64,000 bases of DNA from Saccoglossus kowalevskii (Eukaryota > Hemichordata > Enteropneusta > Harrimaniidae): NCBI RefSeq assembly GCF_000003605.2, contig NW_003130861.1:321112-385111 (forward strand), given 5' to 3'. Under the pieces are notes generated by a model that saw only the letters and a program-made list of their open reading frames with translations, was not told the origin of the DNA and made no database searches. The position numbers and the translations under genes are program-made. Below are positions 10,801 to 21,421 of this stretch, in pieces; the stretch's first letter is position 1; each line of letters opens with the position of its first letter.

Positions 10801-13800
10801 AAGGGCTGGAGAAAAAAAAAAACGGTGAAAGAATAAATGAACGATAACAAACGAAATCCAAACTATTTTGGCTTGGAGCCCTGATTAATATTGTTAAAAT
10901 AGTCACATGTGCTGTAGGATAAGAAGAGATAGGAGCGAGTCCAGTCAACCAGAATAACAGCCCTGAGACAAATCCAACATTGGCTTCTCAAATAACCCTC
11001 CTATAGTCTGTGTCTCGATGAACGTACTACAAGAACAAAATTTAGATAAGATTTATAACAACCCAGAACTTACCAGGCTACCAGCGTGTCACATATCATA
11101 AGATCACCTTTATGTTTTCTCACAAGTATCCCTCTCTCATAGGTATCTATATATAGCATAAATAATTGAGTTGAAAGTTACAATGATTATATTTTCGTGC
11201 TTAAACATCGATATAGCAACGCCCTTTCACCTGGAAAGGGTGGATATGATAACAATTATGAAGTATTGAGACTAATATATCAAGTTTCCGTGGACTCGCC
11301 AATTTGTTACACACTCACACAATTAGCAAAAATGACAAACAATGGAATGGTCGCGGGAAAAGCAACCGGTATTCTTTGCATGCGCCCTCATCGGAAGTGG
11401 AATCCAAAACACATTTCGGCCTTAAAAACTCGTAATTTGTTTAAAATATTTTGACATACCAAGTTTTGTTGATATAGCAATTTGTCATGTTGTAGTTGCC
11501 GTGATACAGCGAAAAATCGCATAGGTATGCACTCGAACTGGGTAGTCGGGTAGAAGGCTCGTCCCATTTTTCAGAACGTTCTATGGCAACACTGATGTGG
11601 ATATTCATTGTTAACATGCATATTCTATTTATTTGCACCAAACTTCGCAAAACCTTCATACGATAAGAATGATCTAGCTGTTATACGATATTATTTGCGA
11701 TCATTACCGGAAATGACGTTGAAAAGCTCAAGGCAGTATTGATTTTTTTTTTTAATTACAAGCTTCAATACGCTTTGAGGTGTTAATGATTCTCGTATTA
11801 CGTGTTAGTTACGAGTAACTCTTCAATATTATATTGTCACGTCAGTCCATTATTTATGAGTTTGTACAAGTTAAATATTGTATACAACAAATTTACCCGT
11901 TAACGTAGAAGTTTGTCTTTCAATATCGTTGGAGGGTACGGTCTTTTCATCTGTAAAGCAAAAATATGTGACATAATTATAATTATGTGATTATATTATA
12001 ATTGGAAAATTAACATAAAAAGTCAACGACATTAATATAAGTGTATACCTTCAATTTCGCATATATATCCGCGGTCTTTACTACATTTTTTGTCATTCAT
12101 GTTGTAACTAGGCGACAACAATTCGACGCAGTTCTCATTGTCCAAGTAATTGTTAGGTTCATGCGGTAACCACATGCTGTATCGGAGGTAACTACCGTTG
12201 ACCCACTTAAATATTCCTTCTGTGTCCCGATCAGTCAAGCCGATGAACAAGTTGGTGAGTGCCCCTGTTGTGTTCAGTAGATTTTGGACAAACTCCCATT
12301 CGTTTGCGTCTTCTACTGTAAGAAGATGACCGCCCTCTGCGGCGCAATCAGCGCTTGCTTGATCAAAGTTGTAATCTTCATCATCAGTGATGTAATAGCA
12401 CGACGTTTTGAAACGATGATGCCCGTCTTTGCATTCTGGAATTAAAAACAGTATAAAAACTGTTAATAAACGGAAAGTATTTTAGGTTGTATACACGGTC
12501 ATGTATCTCAATAATCACATGCCTGAGGTTCGGTTCCATACAGCTTCAGTTTTTGCAGGCCTAAGTCATTTCATTACATCGAAATCGTGAGATTCAGGCG
12601 ATGGAACAGATGCGTTTTATGGCGATTATTCCAAGTTCAAAATTAGTGCCCGACTCGGAGAATGGGAACCATCTTTGGTCACGTTCTGTCACAGGGAGCC
12701 CAGGAACTATAATCAACTGTAACANNNNNNNNNNNNNNNNNNNNNNNNNNNNNNNNNNNNNNNNNNNNNNNNNNNNNNNNNNNNNNNNNNNNNNNNNNNN
12801 NNNNNNNNNNNNNNNNNNNNNNNNNNNNNNNNNNNNNNNNNNNNNNNNNNNNNNNNNNNNNNNNNNNNNNNNNNNNNNNNNNNNNNNNNNNNNNNNNNNN
12901 NNNNNNNNNNNNNNNNNNNNNNNNNNNNNNNNNNNNNNNNNNNNNNNNNNNNNNNNNNNNNNNNNNNNNNNNNNNNNNNNNNNNNNNNNNNNNNNNNNNN
13001 NNNNNNNNTGATTTATTCTGCAGATATCGGTAAAATGTAGGTAAGGCTTTGGCGAAATTCGAAGGAGCAACTAATATTCTTCAACCTGGTATTTTTTTAG
13101 ATTTTTTTTTAGATTTTTTTCGTTTGTTTCTTCGAGTTTAAAAAATGTGAACTGGCTGGAGCCTTCATCCCTTGTCTATTTCTTACACTAGATACCAGCC
13201 GATACCCCCCCCCCCCCGCTCATAGAGACTGCGTATTACAGTTGATTATAGTTCCTGGGCTCCCTGTGGTTCTGTGCTTCGATATGTAAATTACGATGTG
13301 GCAGTGGTGAAAGCAAGAATGAGTATAGCACAAGTAATAGCGCCAGAGTTTTGAGTGTGATGACATTGCATAACACAAAGTTACGTCATATTTGGACTAA
13401 TTTGTCATATGGGGGCGTAGCGTAAGTCCTTCCAAATAAGTTGCGCCTCCTAGCGATGACCCGCTTCCGTGACGTCAACAGGATAGGTGTGCCGTGCAAC
13501 CACCTACACATCATAGGTGAACTTCATATTCCACGTAATATGTTATTGTACATGTCTTAATTAATACCTTCACAGACATAACAAAATTGATTCTTAGTTA
13601 CCTGGTATAACATAATCAAATACGATATATTGTGGGGATTGTGAATGATAACCTATCGAGTCACAGGAATCTTTGTAGACAAGTTCACATAGTCCGACAA
13701 ATGTGTGCGTTCCGGCTGGCTGTTCCTGGTTATCGCCAATCCTAAAAGTAATCTCCAAATGTATGACAGTATCGAAAGTTACATCTCCCACCTGCAATTG

Positions 13801-16800
13801 TAAAGCAATATATTACCATTCAGATATTACCAGTAAGCTACTTCAGACTGCCAGTTTTGTAGTTAAGTAAAATCCCACCTGAGATTGAACATCAAAGAAC
13901 AAGCGACCCATGCCTGAGGCAAGTACGTTACTGGCCGAGATTCAGACACAGTGAATTTTATACGGACGCACGACCCTGTCATGTACTCTACCACCTGTTA
14001 CTCGTATGTTGGTAAAATGCAATGAATTTACGGTTATCATGACTTGAATTTGAAAATGTCATCATCAGTGACCCATTGTAACTGTCGTATGGTACAACAA
14101 TTTAATAAAAAAACCTGAACCATGTTACCATAATATGCAATGCAGTGATTTATTTGGGCTGTAATATTTTTAATTACAAATCATCACAATAGGCACATCC
14201 GGGGTATTTGGCGGTTCAGTATTGGTGGTTGTCACAGATTTCATACAAAATTTAAACTCCTAGACGACAATGTACACATGTAAGCAGACGTAATTTACTT
14301 ATAGAAGAGATGACGTAAGAACTCCACTTTTGTCTTGTTGCATGAAAGTATAGGCTATAATAGAAAATTAGTAAAGACCAAGGTGACTACTATTACGATA
14401 TTATTCCGCTATTTCAAAACCAGCTGTTCGTCACTAAAATTCCACTCATCAACTAAAAAATATAGTAGTAACCGTGCACTAACCAACAATTTACTTATAT
14501 AACATAATATCTTGACAGACTTACTTTTATTCTAATTTGACTACCTTCTCCAGATGTTACAGTTGGTTCAGTTGGCATGGAGTTCTCATTCCAGTAACTG
14601 ATTTCTGTGAAAGTAAGCCAGGGCGTGTACACCATATTGATTGTGACGTCATAACCATAAGCACGTGATAACGGTTGTTCATGATATACTAAATATTTGA
14701 ATCTGACATCGTCCCTGAAAATAAATCAGATTATTTTCGATTATTTTAGCGGTGGGTGTCAATTAATGTAATTAATGAGGGCGTCCTACGTATACGGAGA
14801 CAAGCCTTGAGACAGTAGGGTCATTTTTTATCTATAATAACTGCCTTAAAGACAGTTTTTTGTTAGAAAAACATAATAACATGCATCGATTATTCAGCTT
14901 TCTGGAAATGCGAATAGATCACACGCACCCTCTTTGATATGTGTCACCATGATTCATTAACAGCGCCTCAAAATGAAGTTTCGGTTGTCTGTCCTCTGCT
15001 ATCTCCACAGCAACCGGTAATGTAGCAACAAATATTTGACTTCCTGCCAGATTTATACCTACACCAATCCATAGCTCGGTTTCATTGTTCAGAAACTCCA
15101 TATCTTCCACTCTAAATGATATGTCCAAACTCAACTTGTTTGTGTCGTCTATGACGTCACCAGCGGTGATCGATATATATTCATCGAAACTAACAACGGC
15201 GTAATCATGTCGTGTGTTGTTGCATGTTGATTCATATGCGATCGCGTCAGTCAGGTCCACGGTACACGTGTTAGCATGCGTTCCCAATTCGCCTGATACA
15301 GGACATGGCACGTTGCTACCCAAGTGATCGACCGTAACATTCATCACTGAGAACGCAGAAATTTCATCGTCCCCGCAGCCGTTCCCAATTTCAATTTGCC
15401 AGGGTTTCAGTGATATTTTGGGAAACGCCATAACTAATGTCGTTGTCGCCGATTCACCGATCTGAAGAGGGGCAACGCCATCAACGGTGGGACCAACATG
15501 CGAAAATTCGAAGAACGGTGTGGCTGCAAATGCAGATTTACATATGAAGTCCATGTAGAAAATATTCGGAATCGCCATTATTCTCAGCTGAATGAGCAAT
15601 TTGTATTGGTACCCTGACCACGGTCCGACTATGAAAGATAATATGAAAACGTGAAATAATCACGGCGAATCCACACGTTATTATGCAAAATATCCGAATT
15701 TCTAAAATGAGTCTTCTAAAAAAATCTATCTCAGTTGTAGTCATGGTAACTATTGTTCTTACCTTTGTTCCCATTACAGTCTGTACAATCTGTACCATAC
15801 ACACAGAAATTACTGTCAGAGTCCTCGCTTCCGTCATCGCATTCGCCATCCAGAGTGTAATCGCAGGAATCGTCAATATCGGAACAACTACCATGAGAGA
15901 CTAAAACAGTTTGACTCGGTCAATCAAGTGAATGTACATTTTGTATAATTGTGTATATCATGGCGAAATGTAGTTGATTTCAAGACGATCTAGTTACTTA
16001 AAGTTATATAAAAAAAAAGGTTTACCAGACGTTGAAGTGAGCAAAGTTCCGTAGAATCGAAATGTATGAGGGTCAGAAACTCTCAATATTGTTAAATGAC
16101 CGTCTCCCAGTTGGACAATCTGTAATAAACCAGTGTAATATGTCAATATTTGTTTTCCATGCCGATGATCATTGCTGTGCGATCTGAAGTTATAACGTAT
16201 AAGGGGAACTACTTACCGAGGTACACTCAGGGTTGCAGGAATATTGTATGTCTTCAATCTATAAACAAAACAAAAATAACACTTCAGCATTTTGCTCGCA
16301 ATTATGAAATTAGTTGTGTGTTTCAAATCTCAATATAGAAGGTACTCAGACTAATTGCGCAAATCTCCGCCACGCCATGCCATATTTGCAATGAATATTT
16401 CTGACGATAACAAAAAATCTGAATATTTCTGTCTCAATTGAAACTAGGTCCAGATCTTTCTAATCAATTGATCTTTCGCTCGAGTCAACCCGTCACCAAT
16501 CATTTTATTGGTTATCTGGCAACCTGGTAGAAATCTTTCTAATAATACCATAATGAATGTAGCCAAATATTGGTCGCACCAAAATCTTCCTTCATTTTTT
16601 CATAGTATGGCAAAAGCGAATAATCTATCCAACAATAGCCGTCTCCTTGACAACCCTAGATCTTGCCAACATTAAATAAATTGGTCTGTGTTCCTGCTGC
16701 GACCCCTTTTAAAAGTCTTAAATGATCGACAGCAATTCTAATTATCCCGCTGACAGACAGACATACAAACTAACGCTTTCTCAATAACTAACATTTTACA

Positions 16801-19800
16801 ATCAATCATACGAATATTTAACAGCGATAGGCCACCCACTATCTCGCTCACTCACTTGAAGTCTATATGCATCTTCAAAGAATCGAATATCCATCAAATT
16901 CAGCTGATTTGTTATCGTAATGTTCAAATCAAACTCGAAGGCGATCTGTTCACCTGCTTCGTAAGGTCCATTTTCTCCAACCACAGTGACTATCCCGTCT
17001 GCATCATAAGCTGGTAATTGAAAATAGATTTTATGTTTCATTACAGAATGACAGGATATGTCAACGATTATTTTTGAATTAGATAAATCATCTCAACTAT
17101 TTTCAATTTCAAATAACTATTTTAACTGACTTACTAAATCACATAGCATAAATGCCGATACAAAGAAAATAATTTACAAATAAAATATTTATTTCATTCG
17201 TTAATATCAGCATTCGACATGGTAAAGTCAAATTGACAACTGTTGCTACGACTGGTTGGACAAACGTGAGAACGACATCAAGATGTATCCCTAATTAAAA
17301 ACTCGGATACATGTATGTTTCAATAATGTTGGTCATTAAAACAATCACTAACCGATAACGGCATTTGGCAATACCATTTAATGTACGTTAATGTAACGGT
17401 AAACTTAGTTCTGATAGTTCTATCTAGAAGTGCAAAATTAGAATACTGTTATATTCCGGCATTATTGTTTTATTTACATGTTCAAACATTATAACTATAT
17501 ATTTAACCGCAGAATAGTACATGACTCAATAGCAGAAATGTATTGGGCAATTTGAGACAATTTATAATGAATATTAAATTCCTAATCCCAGTTTTCCCTT
17601 TGTTTCTTTACTTGTCACGTCTACACTTGAACTTTTATCCTATTCATATAACCCTTTAATTATGTCAGGGCAATTCTTCTATATTGTTTTCCTTAATATG
17701 TATGTTTTCTGTAGATATTGTTGTGTCTGGATTGTAATTATAAGAGACGAATTTATTTATTATAAGGAGATTACGTGTGGTTGAATATTATTACGTGGTT
17801 TATATTTGGCCTGACCTCATCACTTTGTGAGATTTCGAGTCAAAAGTGAGATAGTATTCCACCTGCCAATCTACAAACAAAAGTACATGCTCAAATGCAT
17901 ATACTCTCTATTCGAGCTGTTGTATGGGAGAACAGAGACGTCCACTGACCACCTTGCAAGACCTATGGACAAAATAATTCACTAATCCTGAAATTAAAGG
18001 TACATATGGGTATATCATTGACCTATAGAATCGATTGGATGACACCTGCAAATTGGCTCAAATAAAACTAAGCAAGTCCTATGCTCGGTATCAGGTTGAT
18101 TTTGGAAAATGTACGTTACCGTGGGTGAGATGGCACAAGCTGCAAATGCAATGACAATGACAATACCGTGTTAAGGAAAAGGGCTGGCGGAATGACAATC
18201 ATATAGAAAAGGATAGTATAAATAAACTGTATAATGCCAATCTGTTGAAGAAGTGCGAGATAAGAAAGTCTACTGACGACCAATTAAACATAAACGTATA
18301 CACTGACACTAGGTTCATCCCAGTGTGTGTCTACTGACTTGATTGACAATCCACATACTGACCATGTTATAGTGGTCTAGAACACCTGAATGTCGACTAG
18401 AAGAAATCAGTCTGCTTGCAGGGGACAGTAACCATTCAGGATCTACATCTGGCCACTGGACTTACCGAGTCTCAGATCGAAGATGTGGAAGTATTGAGAG
18501 AATATACTGCCACACTTACGTACCAGGCAAGTCAAACATTGCTAGCCATGACTCGCAAACGGCTTTGGTAGATCCTACTTATTCTAAAACATGCCGTGTC
18601 CATTTTTGCAATTTTGCCATTTTGTATGTGTTAGATTGAAGTATTTCCAGAAATAGTATTGTGTGTTTTACGTTAATATTTAACCCTGCTCCATGACCTC
18701 GTAATAACTTACAATAGGTAAGTTTCTTGAAATATTACTTTCATTTAATATGCGAGTTTTCTGGAGATACTATTTTCAATTAATAGCTTAGTTTTTTGCG
18801 TTAAATCATGATTAACTGTGTCATTAGCTCGGTATTTTGTGACGGGCATTAGGTAGTGGATTATTTAACGCGCAACAAAATTTAAACAGAAAACAGTGAC
18901 CTCACCTTGTATAATATATACAAACGCCAGGTTGCCCTTGTGTAAATTTGAGTTGTATACTTGGCCGTGATATGGTTCAAACGTCAGTAAAACAGTTAAA
19001 CTCCATCCAAGCGTTTGGATGCGTCCAGAAAATGATAACGGAAACGAGAACTAACAGTACACAATTGTACATACATCGCGCCCTATTTGAAACTACCTTT
19101 AACATTTATGTTCATGTATATCAAACGAGTTTGAGGAGAGAGTAATTTCTAATCACAGACGTTCGTGCGAGTGAACGGTGGTATTCTAATATTAAAATGT
19201 CCATAATTTGGACCAGTTGCTCGAATGTTACTAGCTCAGTATTATTATTTGCCATTTGCTTTTTGGTCCTGCAAAACAAAACTCCACAACCATTGTATGT
19301 CGCGGATATATGCTTAGTTAGATTGATCACAAAGATACCGGTATTATTACCTATATTGGTGAATTGTTTACGCTGAACCACTGCCTATGCTTTATGTTTT
19401 GCCGTGTTTTATATCACAGTATATTATATTGATTGACTGTTATGTAAGTTAATTGAAGAGAATTTTCCTGTCGCAGTTCGCAATATTTGTTTTTAATATC
19501 CTGTGTAGTATAAAGCTAACGTTCCTGCAAATGTTGTGATTTAGTTAGAACGGTAACAAGTCATAGGATGTAAACACGGCGGCTAGATTATGTTGATACA
19601 TCAAGTTTTTACAACGCTGTTTGATATATACTTAGTGTGTACGATTTCTCGAGTGCAGTGAAATACTGGGATGAGTGGTTGCCTCAATTATAGTGTGGCG
19701 TATGTTATTGTGGTAACCGAAAACTCAAGGCGACCATGTCAGTCCGTCACTTTAAAACCGGTTGGAGACGCAAAACCTCAATAAACCTGTTCCAACAAGA

Positions 19801-20033
19801 AACATAAAATATCATGGGAAAGTGTAAAATTGCAAATGCCGTGTTACCGTGAAAGCCGGGTATTTCATCGTACAAGATTGTATGCAAATATGTGTCAATA
19901 GATATCTGTGTTAGTGTTTGATTAAATGAATGTTAATATTTTACTTACGATCGTCTCCTGTAACACTCGATAAATTCGTCACTATCGTACACACAATAAA
20001 ACACGTACACCACGAAACGGTCAGTTTGTACAT
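7674..20033 (-). CDS. Lectin gene A: secreted multi-domain protein with C-type and F-type lectin domains
   Basis: Fifteen exons with compatible phases join into a 936-aa prediction: 20033-19949, 17010-16856, 16258-16217, 16119-16026, 15900-15763, 15628-14929, 14714-14525, 13791-13602, 12435-12049, 11950-11897, 11146-11074, 9761-9700, 9518-9324, 8608-8369 and 7879-7674. All junctions are GT-AG. Domain order: signal peptide (1-25), beta-rich segments (29-125), cysteine-rich DGECDDG module (126-171), a long beta-sandwich-like region resembling invertebrate surface-protein repeats (172-531), C-type lectin domain (532-660), linker and post-lectin module (661-788), F-type lectin domain (789-936). 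No membrane segment is seen, so the product is probably secreted. A carbohydrate-recognition or adhesion role is inferred from the domains. Gene B at 24162-34742 is a tandem paralog without the F-type domain. Exon boundaries were set by eye and by homology to gene B; a missed small exon is possible. Confidence 0.8.
8369..8608 (-). CDS. Gene A exon 14: F-type lectin (fucolectin) domain, N-terminal half
   Basis: It contains the family landmarks NYAVGKTVTSSS, GDASNAVDGNKNGNY, SCFSS, PWWTVHLG and ITNRLDCC, as in eel fucolectin/tachylectin-4 domains. The usual fucose-contacting His in the SCxHT stretch is Ser here. The Arg of RxD is kept. Phases are 1-1 and the donor is TGTG|GTAAGT. Confidence 0.92.
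9071..9201. repeat. Short imperfect hairpin in gene A intron 13
   Basis: AAAGGGGGTGGTCGTCG at about 9079-9095 is mirrored by CGACGACCACCACCCTTT at 9182-9199, with roughly 90 bp between. It may be a small foldback element or chance. Confidence 0.5.
9324..9518 (-). CDS. Gene A exon 13: conserved post-lectin module
   Basis: A 195-nt exon with YYGVGGDGRSIIFSDDDRETW then YNIPPEVW, paralleled in gene B exon 24355-24162 by YYGISHNTNAYLISNDDGNSW then YSIRKELW. The repeated pattern 'YYG...S(N/D)DDGxxWYxI' is a distinct extracellular module that I do not recognise as a named domain. Exit is phase 1 at TTGG|GTAAGG. Confidence 0.8.
9700..9761 (-). CDS. Gene A exon 12 (62 nt)
   Basis: Between GTTTATAG and GCTG|GTAAAT, phase 2 in, phase 1 out. 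It encodes GGDCSESRLGSETNDTLWAG, matching GGSACSRLNVDGRMSG in gene B exon 24675-24626. Confidence 0.7.
11074..11146 (-). CDS. Gene A exon 11 (73 nt)
   Basis: Recognised by homology to gene B exon 25298-25226: same 73-nt length, phase 1 in and phase 2 out. Gene A has DTYERG...GDLMICDTLVAW; gene B has DYNARQ...GQWSITCDDIVPR. The acceptor (TATATATAG) has a weak pyrimidine tract, so usage should be confirmed. Confidence 0.6.
11897..11950 (-). CDS. Gene A exon 10: short linker after the C-type lectin domain
   Basis: A 54-nt phase 1-1 exon encoding DEKTVPSNDIERQTSTLTG, Ser/Thr-rich. Length and phases equal those of gene B exon 25732-25679 although the sequence is different, as expected for a linker. 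Confidence 0.7.
12049..12435 (-). CDS. Gene A exon 9: C-type lectin domain
   Basis: One symmetrical (phase 1-1) 387-nt exon encodes the whole domain. Visible hallmarks are the opening ECKDGHHRFKTSCYY, QASADCAAEGGHLLTV, the FIGLTD core (in place of WIGL), an HEPNN calcium/sugar-site motif, ENCVEL, and the closing DKKCSKDRGYICE. EPN in site 2 is typical of mannose-type binders, but the usual WND strand reads NMND, so sugar binding is plausible rather than certain. The paralog in gene B is 26299-25925. Confidence 0.95.
12690..13268. mobile_element. Inverted-repeat element spanning an assembly gap (gene A intron 8)
   Basis: The 33 bases at 12690-12722 (starting CACAGGGAGCCCAGGAAC) are a perfect inverted copy of 13236-13268. 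The identical heptamer GTTCTGT lies directly outside both ends (12683-12689 and 13269-13275), as expected of a target-site duplication. Most of the interior is the N run 12725-13008, probably because the hairpin hindered assembly. No coding capacity is visible. Size is about 579 bp if the gap length is right. Confidence 0.75.
12725..13008. other. Assembly gap (N run)
   Basis: 284 unknown bases inside the inverted-repeat element in gene A intron 8. Confidence 1.
13602..13791 (-). CDS. Gene A exon 8: beta-rich repeat unit
   Basis: 190 nt, phase 0 in and phase 1 out, exactly the same length and phases as gene B exon 30541-30352. Landmarks are VTFDTVIHLEITFRI (gene B VTFIEQVELQLTFNI) and a terminal VIPG / QVPG before the donor. 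It completes the beta-rich region just before the C-type lectin domain. Confidence 0.9.
14525..14714 (-). CDS. Gene A exon 7: beta-rich repeat unit
   Basis: It contains GDDVRFKYLVYHEQ and YGYDVTINMV, matching GDNVSAQIILHHQT and YAHDVTISVI in gene B exon 31042-30859. The form (D-V-x-F-x-hydrophobic-x-H ... A-Y-x-x-D/N-V-T) resembles DUF11-like extracellular repeats. Phase 2 in, phase 0 out. Confidence 0.85.
14929..15628 (-). CDS. Gene A exon 6: large extracellular beta-sandwich region
   Basis: A 700-nt exon encoding about 233 residues of alternating hydrophobic strands with N-glycosylation sequons. Landmarks shared with gene B exon 32199-31491 include SLKPWQIEI / SLQPWYIEM, GSNVPCP / GANVPCP, FDEYISITAGDV / FTEYMFISAGAV and EDRQPKL / EDRQPNL. 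Entry is phase 1 and exit phase 2 (AGAGG|GTGCGT). No catalytic motif is seen; it looks structural. Confidence 0.9.
15763..15900 (-). CDS. Gene A exon 5: cysteine-rich DGxCDDG...DC module
   Basis: A single symmetrical (phase 1-1) exon encodes a compact module with SCDYTLDGECDDG followed by FCVYGTDCTDC. The pattern C-D/N-x-C...DGxCDDG...C-x-x-G-x-DC-x-DC recurs in extracellular proteins of marine invertebrates. The cysteines probably form disulfides and the acidic residues may bind calcium (inference). Its homolog in gene B is 32468-32343. Confidence 0.85.
16026..16119 (-). CDS. Gene A exon 4
   Basis: Phase 0 in, phase 1 out, between TTTATTACAG and TCTG|GTAAAC. It contains HTFRFYGTLLTSTSG, which parallels TDCRIYGELSTVILG in gene B exon 32746-32647, with the same phases. 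Confidence 0.75.
16217..16258 (-). CDS. Gene A exon 3 (short)
   Basis: A 42-nt phase 0-0 exon between a TTGTTTATAG acceptor and a TCG|GTAAGT donor, encoding IEDIQYSCNPECTS. It probably corresponds to the 72-nt phase 0-0 exon 33029-32958 of gene B, though the sequences have diverged. Confidence 0.6.
16856..17010 (-). CDS. Gene A exon 2: N-terminal beta-rich segment
   Basis: Acceptor TTACCAG, donor CTTCAA|GTGAGT, entry phase 1, exit phase 0. It contains YEAGEQIAFEFDLNITIT, matching YQASDAIVFQFDINVNFT in gene B exon 34742-34582. This 'position, then beta strands' pattern resembles extracellular beta-sandwich repeats. Confidence 0.8.
17011..19948. other. Gene A intron 1
   Basis: A 2.9-kb intron between the signal-peptide exon and the first mature-protein exon. 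No further exon, repeat family or RNA gene was recognised in it. Confidence 0.6.
19949..20033 (-). CDS. Gene A exon 1: signal peptide
   Basis: The ATG at 20033 starts MYKLTVSWCTCFIVCTIVTN, a basic residue then a hydrophobic core, followed by a polar LSSVTGDD stretch where cleavage is likely. The exon ends at a GATC|GTAAGT donor in phase 1, which fits the next exon. Confidence 0.75.
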
Positions 20034-21420
20034 TTTCCGTGTTCTCCTAGTGTCGAGTTTCCACCACGATCAGCCGTGAAGTACTAGCAGATAATAAATT
20101 CTTTGCCGTACAAATACAGATTACACCGGTGCGTTGATTTCGTCGCTGGTACACATCGGGGTACACCCCTTAAATGTATGGATATACTCTCTCAAAGAAC
20201 ACAATACATTTAATTTCACAGAAACCAATATGTTCATTCATTCTAATATCCGTAGAAAGTGTGTTTACTTAAACATCCATCTAGCTCGTTTTAGCACTGA
20301 TATGAACCGCACACATCGAATTCTTTTGATTCATATGATGTGCAAACATGTTTAGAACAATGGGTTATTGCATTTTATTGACTTTTTCAAAATTGCAATT
20401 AAACATACATCAAACTGTATCAATAACATGAACGTGAATGTATGCTTTTTTGCATGGTAGAATGAATTGTCAATAACCGTATTTCATGCTTGCTTACAAT
20501 ACAAAATATGTCTTGATTGTGACCTTGAATTATGTGCATATTAAGTATTTGAGTACAATACACAAGTTAATAAGTTAGTTAAACGTGCTTTTAATTAGTT
20601 TTGTGCATTTTGTGACCATTTGTGACAACTCGTATGAAAGGTCACTTCGAAAACTTTACCCGTAGGTAGCTGTGCCGATTTATTTCAGATTTGATATGAT
20701 TAAAATTAATACTATGACCACAACGAGTTATGACGTTTTTTTTTTTTTTGGCGATTCGAACTGTTAGATCTGACGTTTCCAATAAACGAATTTACGGGGT
20801 AATACCTAAATTTATTCGTCCTGTTACGTTTCCAAGCTAACTTTTCAGAAAATGATTTGGAGACACAACGTTTAGATTTAACCTTCAACATACTACAATT
20901 TCTAGTTGTACAATCTGCTCCACACATAAACCGTCATGAAACATGGATTTGGACAACCATTTACTTTAAACTGCGCTGAGATAGTACCAATGCTTGGTTG
21001 TTTGCTACGTTGATGACACGGGTATATAAGCAGACATATAGGAAATTGGAGAATAATATAGATTCAAATTGGAGAGTAAGCAATCTCATATAACCCAAAC
21101 AGGCCACAGCTATGATGTTGGGTTTAGGCACAGTCCCTCAACTTTACTGTAATCTCGTTGCAGTGTAATCTTGTATGTTTAGTGACTTGACACGCATTGT
21201 TGTCAAAGTTGAATACCTTTTGTATGTTTTCGTTACAACAAAACAACCTGACATACACTTTCCCACCTCTTCATATTTTCATGTGTGGCAATTGGTTTTA
21301 TGTTTGTATTTTGTATAGTGCGTGAGTTTGGCGAAACACTCGGGTACAAAGACTCTTATTGAACTTAAAGATGACGTCACACGTCAAATCAAAGAGAACA
21401 CTTGATGTGAGACAAAACTA
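20034..21420. other. Upstream region of gene A
   Basis: Should contain the promoter and 5' UTR of gene A on the minus strand. No clear TATA box or upstream exon could be identified, and no other gene was seen. Confidence 0.4.
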
Positions 21421-21421
21421 A

